Shown: piece after piece, positions 48,703-58,008 of the stretch
Numbering within the stretch: position 1 is the stretch's first letter
Layout of the letters: each line of letters begins with the position of its first letter
NCBI RefSeq assembly: GCF_027625995.1
Contig: NZ_CP115396.1
Coordinates: forward strand, 930,001-994,000
DNA length: 64,000 nt
Direction of reading: 5' to 3'
DNA from: Hymenobacter yonginensis
GTDB lineage: Bacteria > Bacteroidota > Bacteroidia > Cytophagales > Hymenobacteraceae
The notes under the pieces: generated by a model
Told to the model about the DNA's origin: nothing
The model's database searches: none
The model's input: only the letters and a program-made list of their open reading frames with translations
Translations under genes and position numbers: made by a program

Positions 48703-51700
48703 ATGAAAAGAAATTTACTGTTGCTCGCACCGCTCATGGTGTGCGCAGTGGCTCCCGCCTGGGCGCAGCAGCGCCGGGTGCAGGGGGTTGTGAAATCGGA
48801 CAAGGGCGAAGGCCTGCCCGGCGTGACAGTAGTAGTGAAAGGCACCACCAACGGCGCCTCCACCGACGGTGACGGCCGCTTCACTATCTCGCTGCCGGCC
48901 GGCGGCAACCCCACGCTCAGCATCAGCTACATCGGCTACGTGGCGCAGGAAGTGGTGGTGGGCGACCGGACCGATGTGAGCATCACGCTGCGCGAAGACA
49001 GCAAGGTGCTGGAAGACGTGGTGGTAATTGGCTACCAGGAAGTGCAGCGCCGCGACGTAACGGGCTCCGTCTCGTCGGTGGGCGCGCAGCAGATCAAGGA
49101 CGTGCCGGTGAACTCCGCCGCCGAGGCCCTGACTGGCCGCCTGGCCGGCGTGCAGCTCACCTCCGCCGAAGGCACGCCCGGCAACGCCAACGTGCAGATC
49201 CGGGTGCGCGGTGGCGGCTCCATCACCCAGGACAACTCGCCGCTGTACGTGGTGGACGGGATTCAGGTGGAAAACGCCCTAAGCGTGATTTCGCCCCAGG
49301 ACATTGCCTCCGTCGATGTGCTCAAGGATGCTTCGGCGACGGCCATCTACGGGGCCCGCGGCGCCAACGGCGTGGTGATTATCACCACCAAAAAGGGCCG
49401 CGAGGGCAAGGTGGTGGTGAGCTACAACGGCTTTGCCGGCTTCCGCCGCCTGGCCAACAAGCTCGACCTGATGAAGCCCGCTGATTATGTGGACTACCAG
49501 TTCGAGCGCGCGCAGTCCATCGGCACGGCGGCCGGCGGCATCAACACGTTCAAGACAGCGTTCGGCAGCAAAAACTTCCTGTCGGATACGCTCAACGCTA
49601 GCCGCAACGCCCCGTTCCTCGACTGGCAGGACCAGGTGTTCGGGCGCGACGCTTTCCAGCAAACCCACAACCTGTCGGTGGCGGGTGGCGCCAAGGGCAC
49701 CACGTACTCGCTGAGCCTCACCGACAACCAGGAGGAAGGCATTCAGAAGGGCTCCGACTACGACCGGAAGCTGGTGAATTTCCGCTTCGACACGAAAGCC
49801 ACCGAAAAGCTCACCATCGGGCTGAACGTGCGCTTCAACAACCAGAAGATCAACGGCTCGGGCACGTCCAGCTCGCTGTCTACCGTCACGTCGCGGCTGC
49901 GCAACGCGGTGCAGTTTCAGCCGCTGGCCGTGCCGCTGGCCGGCGCCCTCGACCCCAACCAGTTCGATGAGGATTTCTTCCAGCAGTCGAGCCTGGTGAA
50001 CCCCATCATTGCCATCGACAACGAGTACCGCCTGGACCGCCGCCGCACCACCAACATCAGCGGCAACGTGGGTTTGACGATTCTGCCCAACCTGATTTTC
50101 CGCTCGACGGCGGGCTTCGACATCACCGATTCCAAGCTCGAAACCTTCAACGGCCGCTATTCGCCCACCATCCGGCAGCAAGCCGGCAACTACGCCGCCC
50201 TGCCGTTTGCCTCGGTGAGCTCGGGCACGCTCACCACCATCAACAACTCCAACGTGCTGAGCTACTCCTTCTCGAAGGGCGTGCACAGCGTGGACGCGCT
50301 GGTGGGCCAGGAGATTTACCAGCAGAACAGCACCACGCAGTACATCCAAACCAACTTCCTGCCGCTGGATATCACCTCGCGCCAAGCGCTGGCCAACATC
50401 AACCAGGGCGTGCTGCCAGCCGGCACCGTGGCCCAGCCGATTCTGCCCACCACCAGCGTGCCGATCAACGCGCGTCTGCTCTCGGGCTTCAGCCGCCTCA
50501 ACTATACCTTCGCCGACAAGTACCTGTTCACGGCCACGTTCCGGGCCGATGGCTCGTCGAAGTACGCCGCCGGCAACCGGGTGGGCTATTTCCCGGCTGC
50601 CTCGCTGGCCTGGCGCGTGTCGCAGGAGAACTTCCTGAAGTCGATAACCGCTATTTCCGACCTGAAGCTGCGTTTGAGCTACGGCCTGGCCGGCAACAAC
50701 CGCATCAACGACTTTGCCTTCCGGCAGCTGTTTTCGGGCGGCGGCGGCGAGTACTGGCTGAACCACATCCGGGTGGGCGGCGCGGCCGTGCCGTTTCTGG
50801 CCAACGAAAACCTGAAGTGGGAAACCACGGTGTCGCGCAACCTGGGTATGGACCTGGCGCTGTTCAGCAACCGGGTGCAGTTCACGGCCGACGCCTACTA
50901 CAACACCACCCGCGACCTGCTCGTGAACGTGCCGATTCCGGTGGTGGTGGGCTACGCCTCGCAGCTGCAGAACATCGGCTCGACCAGCAACCGCGGCCTG
51001 GAGCTGCAGCTGAGCGGCACGGTGCTCCAGACGCCCGACTTCACCTGGACCGCCAACGTGAATACGTCCTTCAACCGGGGCAAGATTGAGAGCCTGGGCG
51101 GCGCGCCCAACATTCCGGGCGTGTACTCGGGCTGGGCCAGCACGGCCATCTCGCAGGACTTCGTGGCCCGCGTCGGCGACCCTATCGGGCTGATGTATGG
51201 CTACGTGACCGATGGTTTCTACACCCCCGACGACTTCGAGAGCTACAATGCCACCACCCGCACCGGCACGCTGAAAGCCGGTATTGCCTCCAATGCCGGG
51301 GTGCAGGGCCAGCCGGTGATGCCGGGCATCATCAAGCTGAAAGACCTGAACGGCGACGGGGTGGTGAATGACCTCGACCGCACGGTTATCGGCAATGCCA
51401 ACCCCAAGTTCACGGGCGGCTTCAACCAGCAGTTTGCTTACAAGGGCTTTGATGCCAGCGTGTTCCTGAACTTCGTGTACGGCAACGACATCTACAACGC
51501 CAACAAGATTGAGTTCACCTCGGCCGTGAATCCGCTCAGCAACATGCTGGACATCACCTCCGACCGGTACCGCACCATCGACGCCAACGGCGCCCCCATT
51601 ACCACCCTCGACGGCTTCCGCCAGGCCAACCCCGATGCCAAGCTCTGGCAGCCCACGCGCCAGCTGTTCACGCACTCCTGGGCTATCGAAGACGGCTCGT

Positions 51701-51939
51701 TTCTGCGGGTCAATAACGTGACGCTGGGCTACTCGCTGCCGAAAGAGCTCATCAGCCGGGCCAAGCTCACGCAGGTGCGCTTCTACGTGACGGGCAACAA
51801 CCTCTACACGTTCACGAAATACACCGGCTACGACCCCGAGGCCAACACCCGCCGTGCCACCGGCCTCACACCCGGCGTCGACTACGCCGCCTACCCGCGC
51901 AGCCGTGCCCTGCTGTTCGGCATCAACCTGGGACTGTAA
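48703..51939 (+). CDS. SusC-like TonB-dependent outer membrane transporter
   Basis: A 1078-residue outer membrane barrel that imports oligosaccharides with energy from TonB, together with its SusD partner encoded next. A signal peptide (1-22) is followed by a carboxypeptidase-like regulatory domain (about 24-105: VQGVVKSDKGEGLPGVTVVV), a plug domain (about 115-230, VPVNSAAEALTGRLAGVQL, then the SusC box LYVVDGIQVEN) and the barrel, ending with an aromatic C-terminal strand (RALLFGINLGL). Its place in the pectin locus points to pectin-derived oligogalacturonides as the substrate, which is inference from context. The ATG at 48703 gives the signal peptide. Confidence 0.95.
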   Translation: MKRNLLLLAPLMVCAVAPAWAQQRRVQGVVKSDKGEGLPGVTVVVKGTTNGASTDGDGRFTISLPAGGNPTLSISYIGYVAQEVVVGDRTDVSITLREDSKVLEDVVVIGYQEVQRRDVTGSVSSVGAQQIKDVPVNSAAEALTGRLAGVQLTSAEGTPGNANVQIRVRGGGSITQDNSPLYVVDGIQVENALSVISPQDIASVDVLKDASATAIYGARGANGVVIITTKKGREGKVVVSYNGFAGFRRLANKLDLMKPADYVDYQFERAQSIGTAAGGINTFKTAFGSKNFLSDTLNASRNAPFLDWQDQVFGRDAFQQTHNLSVAGGAKGTTYSLSLTDNQEEGIQKGSDYDRKLVNFRFDTKATEKLTIGLNVRFNNQKINGSGTSSSLSTVTSRLRNAVQFQPLAVPLAGALDPNQFDEDFFQQSSLVNPIIAIDNEYRLDRRRTTNISGNVGLTILPNLIFRSTAGFDITDSKLETFNGRYSPTIRQQAGNYAALPFASVSSGTLTTINNSNVLSYSFSKGVHSVDALVGQEIYQQNSTTQYIQTNFLPLDITSRQALANINQGVLPAGTVAQPILPTTSVPINARLLSGFSRLNYTFADKYLFTATFRADGSSKYAAGNRVGYFPAASLAWRVSQENFLKSITAISDLKLRLSYGLAGNNRINDFAFRQLFSGGGGEYWLNHIRVGGAAVPFLANENLKWETTVSRNLGMDLALFSNRVQFTADAYYNTTRDLLVNVPIPVVVGYASQLQNIGSTSNRGLELQLSGTVLQTPDFTWTANVNTSFNRGKIESLGGAPNIPGVYSGWASTAISQDFVARVGDPIGLMYGYVTDGFYTPDDFESYNATTRTGTLKAGIASNAGVQGQPVMPGIIKLKDLNGDGVVNDLDRTVIGNANPKFTGGFNQQFAYKGFDASVFLNFVYGNDIYNANKIEFTSAVNPLSNMLDITSDRYRTIDANGAPITTLDGFRQANPDAKLWQPTRQLFTHSWAIEDGSFLRVNNVTLGYSLPKELISRAKLTQVRFYVTGNNLYTFTKYTGYDPEANTRRATGLTPGVDYAAYPRSRALLFGINLGL

Positions 51940-51958
51940 ATTTTAGTGAGTAGGAAAT

Positions 51959-52034
51959 GGGGCTTAGGGCTTGGGTCGCTGCGGCGGCAAAGCAAGAACA
52001 TCCTAAGCCTCAGGCCCTGAGTCCTAAGCCCTAA
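51959..52034. repeat. Family G imperfect hairpin (GGCTTAGGGCTT)
   Basis: Left arm GGGGCTTAGGGCTTGGGTC (51959-51977) and right arm GAGTCCTAAGCCCTAAC (to 52034) are largely complementary, with a middle CCTAAGCCTCAGG block. It lies in the susC-susD gap. Confidence 0.6.
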
Positions 52035-52045
52035 CTTCTGACATC

Positions 52046-53842
52046 ATGAAACCTGCCTTTTTTCGTTCTACCCTCAGTGCCGCGGCCCTGACCCTGCTCC
52101 TCGGAATAGGAGGCTGCAAAGACTATCTGGAAGCCGATCCGGACGCCTACTACACCACCGAGCAGATCTTCAGCTCGGTGAGCGGCGCCACCACGGCCGT
52201 CATCACGGCCTACGACCTGCTGTCCGGCGACCGGACCTACGGCACCCGCCTCAACCTGTACTACCCCTACGACACCGACGAGCTGATTGGGGCGCCCGGC
52301 GCCGCCAACGCCGGCAACCGCGGCCTGTCGCGCTACAAAGCCCAGCCCACCAACCCCGAGATTGTAAACCCCTGGGGCGACCTGTACTCGGGCGTGGAGA
52401 AGGCCAACATCTGCATCAAGAACATCCCGCAGATGGCGCTCTACCGCAACGGCACCGCCGCCGACACCGCCGCCCTGCACCGCCTGCACGGCGAGGCCCT
52501 CACGCTGCGTGCCCAGTATCTGTACGAACTGATCCGCAACTGGGGCGACGTGCCGGCCCCGCTCACGCCCACCGATCCGTCGAAGAGCTTCCAGCTGCCC
52601 TCCGTGGACCGCAACGTGACGCTAGATACGCTGATTGCCAACCTGGGCAAGGCCCAGAAGCTGGTGCCTTGGCGCTCCAAGGCCGGGGCAGTGAATGAGC
52701 GCATCACCAAAGGCGCCGTGAAAGCTTTGCGCGCCCGCCTAGCCCTGCAACGCGGCGGTTACTCGGCCAATGCCACCACCGGCCAGATTACGCGCCCTGC
52801 CGACTACCTGACTTACTACCGCATTGCCCAGGTGGAGTGCGCCGAGCTGATGCGCAACCGCGGCGAGCACACGCTCAACACCAGCTTCTACGACCTGTTC
52901 AAGAGCTTCAATGAGCAGCGCCGCGAAAGCGCCAACGAGGTGATATTTGAAGTAGCCATGGGCGGCAGCAGCGCCACCGCCGACAGCAAGCTGGGCTACT
53001 ACGACGGCCCCCGCCTGAACACGTCGCCGATTTTCGGCTCGTCGCAGGGCTCGATTGTGGCCGTGCCGACCTACTTCTACGCCTTCGACTCCACGGACGT
53101 GCGCCGCGACATCACGCTGACGCCCTACACCATCGGGAGCAACAACAACCAGGCGGGCACCTCGCTGGCCGTCATCACCACCGGCAAGTTCCGCCGCGAC
53201 TGGCGCGTGCCGGCGCTGCCCGGCTCCGGCAACTACCTCGGCTACAACTGGCCCCTCATCCGCTTCGCCGACGTGCTGCTGATGTTTGCCGAGGCCGAAA
53301 ACGAGCTGAACGGTCCTACTTCGGCGGCCCGCACGGCGCTGCTGGAAGTGCGCACCCGCGGCTTCGGCGGCAACGCCACCCGCGCCGCGGCCGGCCTCGA
53401 CCTTTCGTCGAAAGACGCTTTCTTCACGGCCCTCAAAAAAGAGCGCCTGCTGGAGTTTGGCGGCGAAGGCATCCGCAAGTACGACCTGCTGCGCTGGGGG
53501 CAGCTGGCCAGCCAACTGGCTGCCACCAAGGCTGAGCTGGCCAAGATGCAGTTGGCCCAGGCGCCCTACAACACGGTGCCGCAATACATGTACTTCAGGG
53601 TGGTGAACACCCAGGTGCAGTGGGCCCGCTCGTTCTACCGGCCTTCGCCGGCCGCCACGCCCAGCGGCACCACCCGCGTCGACTGGCGGCAGGCCATTAC
53701 GGCCGCCTACATCACCAACACTCGCCCCGGCGGCACGGGCTTGGCTGCCGACTTCGAGCCCGGCAAAGGCAAAGAGCTGATGCCGATTCCGCAGAGCACG
53801 CTCGACACCGACCCCAACGTGAAGCAGAACTTCGGCTACTAA
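52046..53842 (+). CDS. SusD/RagB-like outer-membrane carbohydrate-binding lipoprotein
   Basis: A 598-residue surface lipoprotein that forms the lid of the SusC barrel and captures oligosaccharides. The signal peptide ends in the lipobox GIGGC (Cys24). The family N-terminus (KDYLEADPDAYYTTEQIFSS, 20 residues) and the later TPR-like helices (around 95-250, ALTLRAQYLYELIRNWGDVP) and the C-terminal RFADVLLMFAEAEN and ERLLEFGGEGIRKYDLLRWG motifs are all typical of SusD. It follows susC at 106 bases across a hairpin repeat and precedes the kdgF-like gene by 13 bases. Substrate inference as for its partner. Confidence 0.95.
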   Translation: MKPAFFRSTLSAAALTLLLGIGGCKDYLEADPDAYYTTEQIFSSVSGATTAVITAYDLLSGDRTYGTRLNLYYPYDTDELIGAPGAANAGNRGLSRYKAQPTNPEIVNPWGDLYSGVEKANICIKNIPQMALYRNGTAADTAALHRLHGEALTLRAQYLYELIRNWGDVPAPLTPTDPSKSFQLPSVDRNVTLDTLIANLGKAQKLVPWRSKAGAVNERITKGAVKALRARLALQRGGYSANATTGQITRPADYLTYYRIAQVECAELMRNRGEHTLNTSFYDLFKSFNEQRRESANEVIFEVAMGGSSATADSKLGYYDGPRLNTSPIFGSSQGSIVAVPTYFYAFDSTDVRRDITLTPYTIGSNNNQAGTSLAVITTGKFRRDWRVPALPGSGNYLGYNWPLIRFADVLLMFAEAENELNGPTSAARTALLEVRTRGFGGNATRAAAGLDLSSKDAFFTALKKERLLEFGGEGIRKYDLLRWGQLASQLAATKAELAKMQLAQAPYNTVPQYMYFRVVNTQVQWARSFYRPSPAATPSGTTRVDWRQAITAAYITNTRPGGTGLAADFEPGKGKELMPIPQSTLDTDPNVKQNFGY

Positions 53843-53855
53843 CCGCCCCGCCACC

Positions 53856-54194
53856 ATGCTTCCCGCCGCCGACTACTTTCTGGAAGACGATGCCCAACCC
53901 TGGGAAACCGTGGGTGAGGGCGTGCGCCGCAAGGTGCTCACCTACGACCCGCAGCTGATGCTGGTGCGGGTGGAGTTTGCGGCGGGAAGCATCGGGGCGC
54001 CGCACCGGCACGTGCACACCCAGATGACCCACGTGGTCAGTGGAGTGTTCGAGGCCACCGTGGGCGGCCGGATGCAGGTGCTGCGGGCCGGCGACACGTT
54101 TCATGCGCCGTCGGAGGTGGTGCATGGGGTGGTGTGCGTGGAGGCTGGGGTGCTGCTTGATGCCTTCAGCCCCATGCGCGAGGATTTTGTGTAG
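53856..54194 (+). CDS. kdgF: KdgF-like cupin for unsaturated galacturonate
   Basis: A 112-residue single-domain cupin. The metal-binding cupin motif is PHRHVHTQMTHVVSGVFEAT (about 46-65) with the second motif AGDTFHAPSEVVHGVVCVEAG, and the end LLDAFSPMREDF matches the KdgF family closely. KdgF speeds the ring opening of 4,5-unsaturated uronates released by GH105 or lyases into the keto form (DKI) that KduI takes. The gene lies between susD and the CE8-PL10 gene with gaps of 13 and 23 bases, so it is surely in the same operon. Its presence completes the lyase branch of the pathway. Confidence 0.9.
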   Translation: MLPAADYFLEDDAQPWETVGEGVRRKVLTYDPQLMLVRVEFAAGSIGAPHRHVHTQMTHVVSGVFEATVGGRMQVLRAGDTFHAPSEVVHGVVCVEAGVLLDAFSPMREDFV

Positions 54195-54217
54195 GCCTGC
54201 GGGCGCCAATCCAACTT

Positions 54218-56356
54218 ATGAAACTACTGACAACACTACTGCTTCTGCTGACTGGAATAGGGGGGATGGGGATCTTTACTGCCCAGGCCCAGCAGATTAC
54301 GGTGGCGGCGGATGGTTCGGGCCAGTTCCGGACCATCCAGGCCGCCATCAACAGCCTGCCCGACCAGGCCAGCCAGCCGCGCACGGTGTACATCAAAAAC
54401 GGCACCTACAAGGAGAAAGTGCGGCTCGACAACAAGCAGCGCGTCATCCTGAAAGGCCAGAGTGAAAAGGGCGTGGTGCTGACTTACGCCCAGTCGCGCG
54501 ATGCGTGGCGCTGCGACCCGGTGGGCGGCGCCGACGACTGGGGCGTGGCCACGCTCAACATGCGCAACTCGCCCGACGTTACGCTCGAGAACCTCACCGT
54601 CATCAACTCCTATGGCTTCGACCACCGCGGCGAGCCCGACGTGGTGCTGCCCTGCCCCGCTGACCCCAGCGGCCAGAAGAAAATCAGTGCCACCGGCCAC
54701 CAGATGGCCCTGCGCACCATGCCCGGCACCACCCGCCTCACGGTGAAGCACTGCACGTTCCGCTCGCTGAACGGCGACACCGTGAGCCCCTGGGACGTGG
54801 ACGCCGGCCTCTACTATTTCAAGGACTGCACCATGGAAGGCGGGGTGGATTTCTACTGCCCCCGCGGCTGGGCCTACGCCGAAAACTGCCGCTTCATCTG
54901 CCACAATATGTCGGCCGCCATCTGGCACGACGGTTCGGGCAATCAGGAGTCGAAAACGGTGCTGAAAAACTGCGTGTTCGAGGGCGACGACAACTTCAAG
55001 CTCGGGCGCTACCACCGCGAGGCGCAGTTCTACCTGATCAACTGCAAATTCCCGCAGAACATGGCCGACGCCGACATCTACTGGGCCCAGTCGGGGCCCG
55101 GGACCAAGCAGTGGGGGCGGCGCGTGTACTACCAGAACTGCCACCGCAAAGGCGGCGACTACGCCTGGCACCAGGACAACCTGAGCACGGCCGCCGGCGC
55201 CCCTAAGCCCGCCCAGATTACCGCCGACTGGACCTTTGGCGGGCGTTGGTACCCGGTGTCGGGCAAAGCCGCTACGGTAGCCGTGCCCGTCTACGACCCC
55301 ACCGCCAAAGACCGGTACTCGGCAGTGCCGACTGCCCCGGCTGCGGTGGCGCCGGCTGCAACCCCGGCCCTCGATTCGGTGGCCGAGCGGATGCTGGTGT
55401 ATCAGCGCACGGTGGGCGGCTGGCCCAAGGCAGTAGGGGAGGTGAAAGTGAAGTACGACCAGCCTATGAGTGTTACTGCCATTGCTGCCACCCGCGACGA
55501 CGCCGGCCGCAACGATGCCACCATCGACAACGACGCCACCACCCGCGAAATCCGCTACCTGGCCGGCGCCTACGCTGCCACCCGCAACCCCTCCTACAAA
55601 GCCGCCGCTGAAAAAGGTGTGCGCTACCTGCTGCAGATGCAGTACCCCAACGGCGGCTTCCCGCAATTCTACCCCGACCTGAGCAGCTACCGCCACCAGA
55701 TTACCTACAACGACAACGCCATGGTGAAGGCCCTGCAGGTGCTGCGCGACGTGAGCCGCCGCACCCACGGCCTGGAGGTGCTGGATGCCAGCCTCGCGGA
55801 GCCCGCCACCCAGGCCGTGACCCGCGGCATCGACTGCATCCTGAAAACCCAGTACGTGCAGCGCGGCAAGCTTACGGCCTGGTGCGCCCAGTACGACGAA
55901 AAGACACTGCAGCCGGCCAAGGCCCGCGCCTTCGAGCTGGCCTCACTCAGCGGGATGGAAACTGTGGGCATCGTGCAGTTTCTGCTGGATACCGACAACC
56001 CCACGCCCGCCATCCGGCAGGCGGTGGAAGCGGCAGTAGCGTGGCTGCGGGCCGTGCAGCTGACTGGCTACACGGTGCAGGACCGGCCCGACCCGAAACA
56101 GCCCAAGGGCTACGACCGGGTGCTGGTGCCGCAGCCCGGCGCCGTCATCTGGGCCCGCTTCTACGACCTCACCACCAACCAGCCCATCTACGTGGGGCGC
56201 GACTCCAAGCCCCGCGCCACGCTGGCCGAAATCGAATACGAGCGCCGCACGGGCTATGCCTACGCCGGTACCTGGCCCGAAAAGCTGCTCAGCCGCGACT
56301 ATCCGCGCTGGCAGCAAAAATGGAATGCTACTGCCCCGCAGGGCAGCATTAAATAA
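54218..56356 (+). CDS. Two-domain pectinase: CE8 pectin methylesterase fused to PL10 pectate lyase
   Basis: A 712-residue exported enzyme. Signal peptide 1-24. CE8 domain (about 25-345): right-handed beta-helix with QITVAADGSGQFRTIQAAIN, QMALR, DAGLYYFKDC and the GVDFYCPRG block. A Pro/Ala linker (about 372-382) leads to the PL10 domain (about 386-705) with the family motifs GGWPKAVGEVKV, IDNDATTREIRYLA, QYPNGGFPQFYPD, ITYNDNAMVKALQVLRD and GAVIWARFYDLTTN. Removing methyl esters prepares the chain for beta-elimination by the lyase in the same molecule, giving unsaturated oligogalacturonides. It is flanked by kdgF and uxaB with very short gaps. Confidence 0.92.
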   Translation: MKLLTTLLLLLTGIGGMGIFTAQAQQITVAADGSGQFRTIQAAINSLPDQASQPRTVYIKNGTYKEKVRLDNKQRVILKGQSEKGVVLTYAQSRDAWRCDPVGGADDWGVATLNMRNSPDVTLENLTVINSYGFDHRGEPDVVLPCPADPSGQKKISATGHQMALRTMPGTTRLTVKHCTFRSLNGDTVSPWDVDAGLYYFKDCTMEGGVDFYCPRGWAYAENCRFICHNMSAAIWHDGSGNQESKTVLKNCVFEGDDNFKLGRYHREAQFYLINCKFPQNMADADIYWAQSGPGTKQWGRRVYYQNCHRKGGDYAWHQDNLSTAAGAPKPAQITADWTFGGRWYPVSGKAATVAVPVYDPTAKDRYSAVPTAPAAVAPAATPALDSVAERMLVYQRTVGGWPKAVGEVKVKYDQPMSVTAIAATRDDAGRNDATIDNDATTREIRYLAGAYAATRNPSYKAAAEKGVRYLLQMQYPNGGFPQFYPDLSSYRHQITYNDNAMVKALQVLRDVSRRTHGLEVLDASLAEPATQAVTRGIDCILKTQYVQRGKLTAWCAQYDEKTLQPAKARAFELASLSGMETVGIVQFLLDTDNPTPAIRQAVEAAVAWLRAVQLTGYTVQDRPDPKQPKGYDRVLVPQPGAVIWARFYDLTTNQPIYVGRDSKPRATLAEIEYERRTGYAYAGTWPEKLLSRDYPRWQQKWNATAPQGSIK

Positions 56357-56367
56357 CGGTTTTCATC

Positions 56368-57894
56368 ATGCCGCATCTATCCGCCAATCTTCTTTCCCGG
56401 CTGCCTGCCACCCCGGCCGTAGCCCTGCCCGACGCCCGCCTGCTGGCGCTGCCTGAAAAGGTGCTGCAATTCGGGACCGGCGTGCTGCTGCGCGGCCTGC
56501 CCGACTACCTCATCGACAAAGCCAACCGCCAAGGTATCTTCAACGGCCGCATTGTGGTGGTGAAATCCACTGACGGCGGCGACATCGACGCCTTCCGCCG
56601 CCAGGACGGCCTCTACACGCTCAGCATCCGCGGCATCGACGACGGGCAGGAAATCGAGGAAAATGTGGTGTGCGCCGCTATCAGCCGGGTGCTGTCGGCC
56701 AAAAGCCAGTGGGCCGATATCCTGGCCTGTGCCGCCAATCCCGACCTGACCGTGGTGCTGTCCAACACCACCGAAGTCGGCATTCAGCTGGTGTCGGATG
56801 ATATCCGGCAGAGCCCGCCGGTGTCGTTTCCGGGCAAGCTGCTGGCGTTTCTGCTGGCCCGTTATCAGGCATTTCAAGGCGCCAAAGACAAGGGCCTCGT
56901 GATAGTGCCCACCGAGCTGATTCCCGACAACGGCACCAAGCTGGAAGGCATTCTGCTGGAGCAGGCCCACCGCAACAACCTCGACGCGGAATTCATCGAC
57001 TGGCTGGAAACGGCCAACCAGGTCTGCAACTCCCTCGTGGACCGCATCGTGCCCGGCCGCCCCGACGTTGCCACCCAAACCGCGCTGGCCGCCCAACTCG
57101 GCTACCACGACGACCTGCTGACCATGTCGGAGGTGTACACGCTCTGGGCCATTGAGGGCGACGAGCACGTGAAGCAAGTGCTGAGCTTCGAGCAGGCCGA
57201 CGCCGGCGTGGTGGTGCAGCCCAACATCAACCTGTTCCGGGAGCTGAAGCTGCGTTTGCTCAACGGCACACACACGCTCAGCTGCGGCCTGGCTTTTCTG
57301 GCCGGTTTCCCCACGGTGCGCGACGCCATGCAGGACGACTGCGTGGCCGGCTTCATCCACAACCTGATGCTGGGCGACCTGCTGCCCGGCATTCCCTACC
57401 ATGTCGACGAAAAAATGGGCCAGCGCTTCGGTATGCAGGTACTGGACCGGTTCCGCAACCCCGCCATCGAGCACCGCTGGCTGTCGATTACGATGAACTA
57501 CACGGCCAAGCTGCAGATGCGCAACGTGCCCACGCTGCTGCACTACTACCACAAGCTGCGGGCTGTGCCGCACTACATGGCGCTGGGCTTCGCGGCCTAC
57601 CTGTTGTTCATGCGCGGCACCCACCAGCGCGACGAGGTGTGGTACGGCGAGCTGGAAGGCCAGGAATACCCGATTCAGGACGACAAAGCCGGCTACTTTG
57701 CCGAGCTCTGGCGCCGCCTGGAGCCCGCCGAACTCACGCACACCGTGCTGCACAACCAAACCCTGTGGGGACACGACCTGGCCGCGTTGCCCGGCTTCCT
57801 CGACTGCGTGAGTCGCTACCTGCACCAGCTGCTGGAGCAGGGCGCCCACGCCACCGTGGCCCAGGCCCTCAACCGGAAACCAGTAGCTGTGTAG
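56368..57894 (+). CDS. uxaB: Tagaturonate reductase UxaB
   Basis: NAD-dependent reductase (altronate oxidoreductase) that converts tagaturonate, made from galacturonate by UxaC, to altronate. The 508-residue protein belongs to the mannitol dehydrogenase superfamily. It opens with a variant dinucleotide motif (VLQFGTGVLLRGLPDYLIDK, residues about 32-51) and has the active-site region VPTELIPDNGTKLEG and NSLVDRIVPGRP, then GTHTLSCGLAFLAGFPTVRD. The stop codon falls in the family A repeat that follows (TAGAGACGC). It starts 11 bases after the CE8-PL10 stop. In cytoplasm; pathway partners UxaA and UxaC are the next two genes. Confidence 0.95.
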   Translation: MPHLSANLLSRLPATPAVALPDARLLALPEKVLQFGTGVLLRGLPDYLIDKANRQGIFNGRIVVVKSTDGGDIDAFRRQDGLYTLSIRGIDDGQEIEENVVCAAISRVLSAKSQWADILACAANPDLTVVLSNTTEVGIQLVSDDIRQSPPVSFPGKLLAFLLARYQAFQGAKDKGLVIVPTELIPDNGTKLEGILLEQAHRNNLDAEFIDWLETANQVCNSLVDRIVPGRPDVATQTALAAQLGYHDDLLTMSEVYTLWAIEGDEHVKQVLSFEQADAGVVVQPNINLFRELKLRLLNGTHTLSCGLAFLAGFPTVRDAMQDDCVAGFIHNLMLGDLLPGIPYHVDEKMGQRFGMQVLDRFRNPAIEHRWLSITMNYTAKLQMRNVPTLLHYYHKLRAVPHYMALGFAAYLLFMRGTHQRDEVWYGELEGQEYPIQDDKAGYFAELWRRLEPAELTHTVLHNQTLWGHDLAALPGFLDCVSRYLHQLLEQGAHATVAQALNRKPVAV

Positions 57895-57986
57895 AGACGC
57901 AACACTGCGCGCCGCCTCGTTGAACGGCAACTGATGAATGACCCTGAACGGCGCGGGCGACGAGACGCGAAGTGTCGCGTCTCTAC
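57891..57986. repeat. Family A hairpin element at the end of uxaB
   Basis: Left end GTAGAGACGCAACAC (57891) and right end GACGAGACGCGAAGTGTCGC-GTCTCTAC (to 57986). The uxaB stop TAG is part of the left end, so the repeat lies directly on the gene end. Confidence 0.75.
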
Positions 57987-58008
57987 GACGTTCTTATTGA
58001 CCTCGAAT

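Noticed and set aside
49279-51675. A 798-codon open frame on the minus strand opposite susC
   Set aside because: It is antisense to a full-length SusC with all family motifs, and its residues show no domain.
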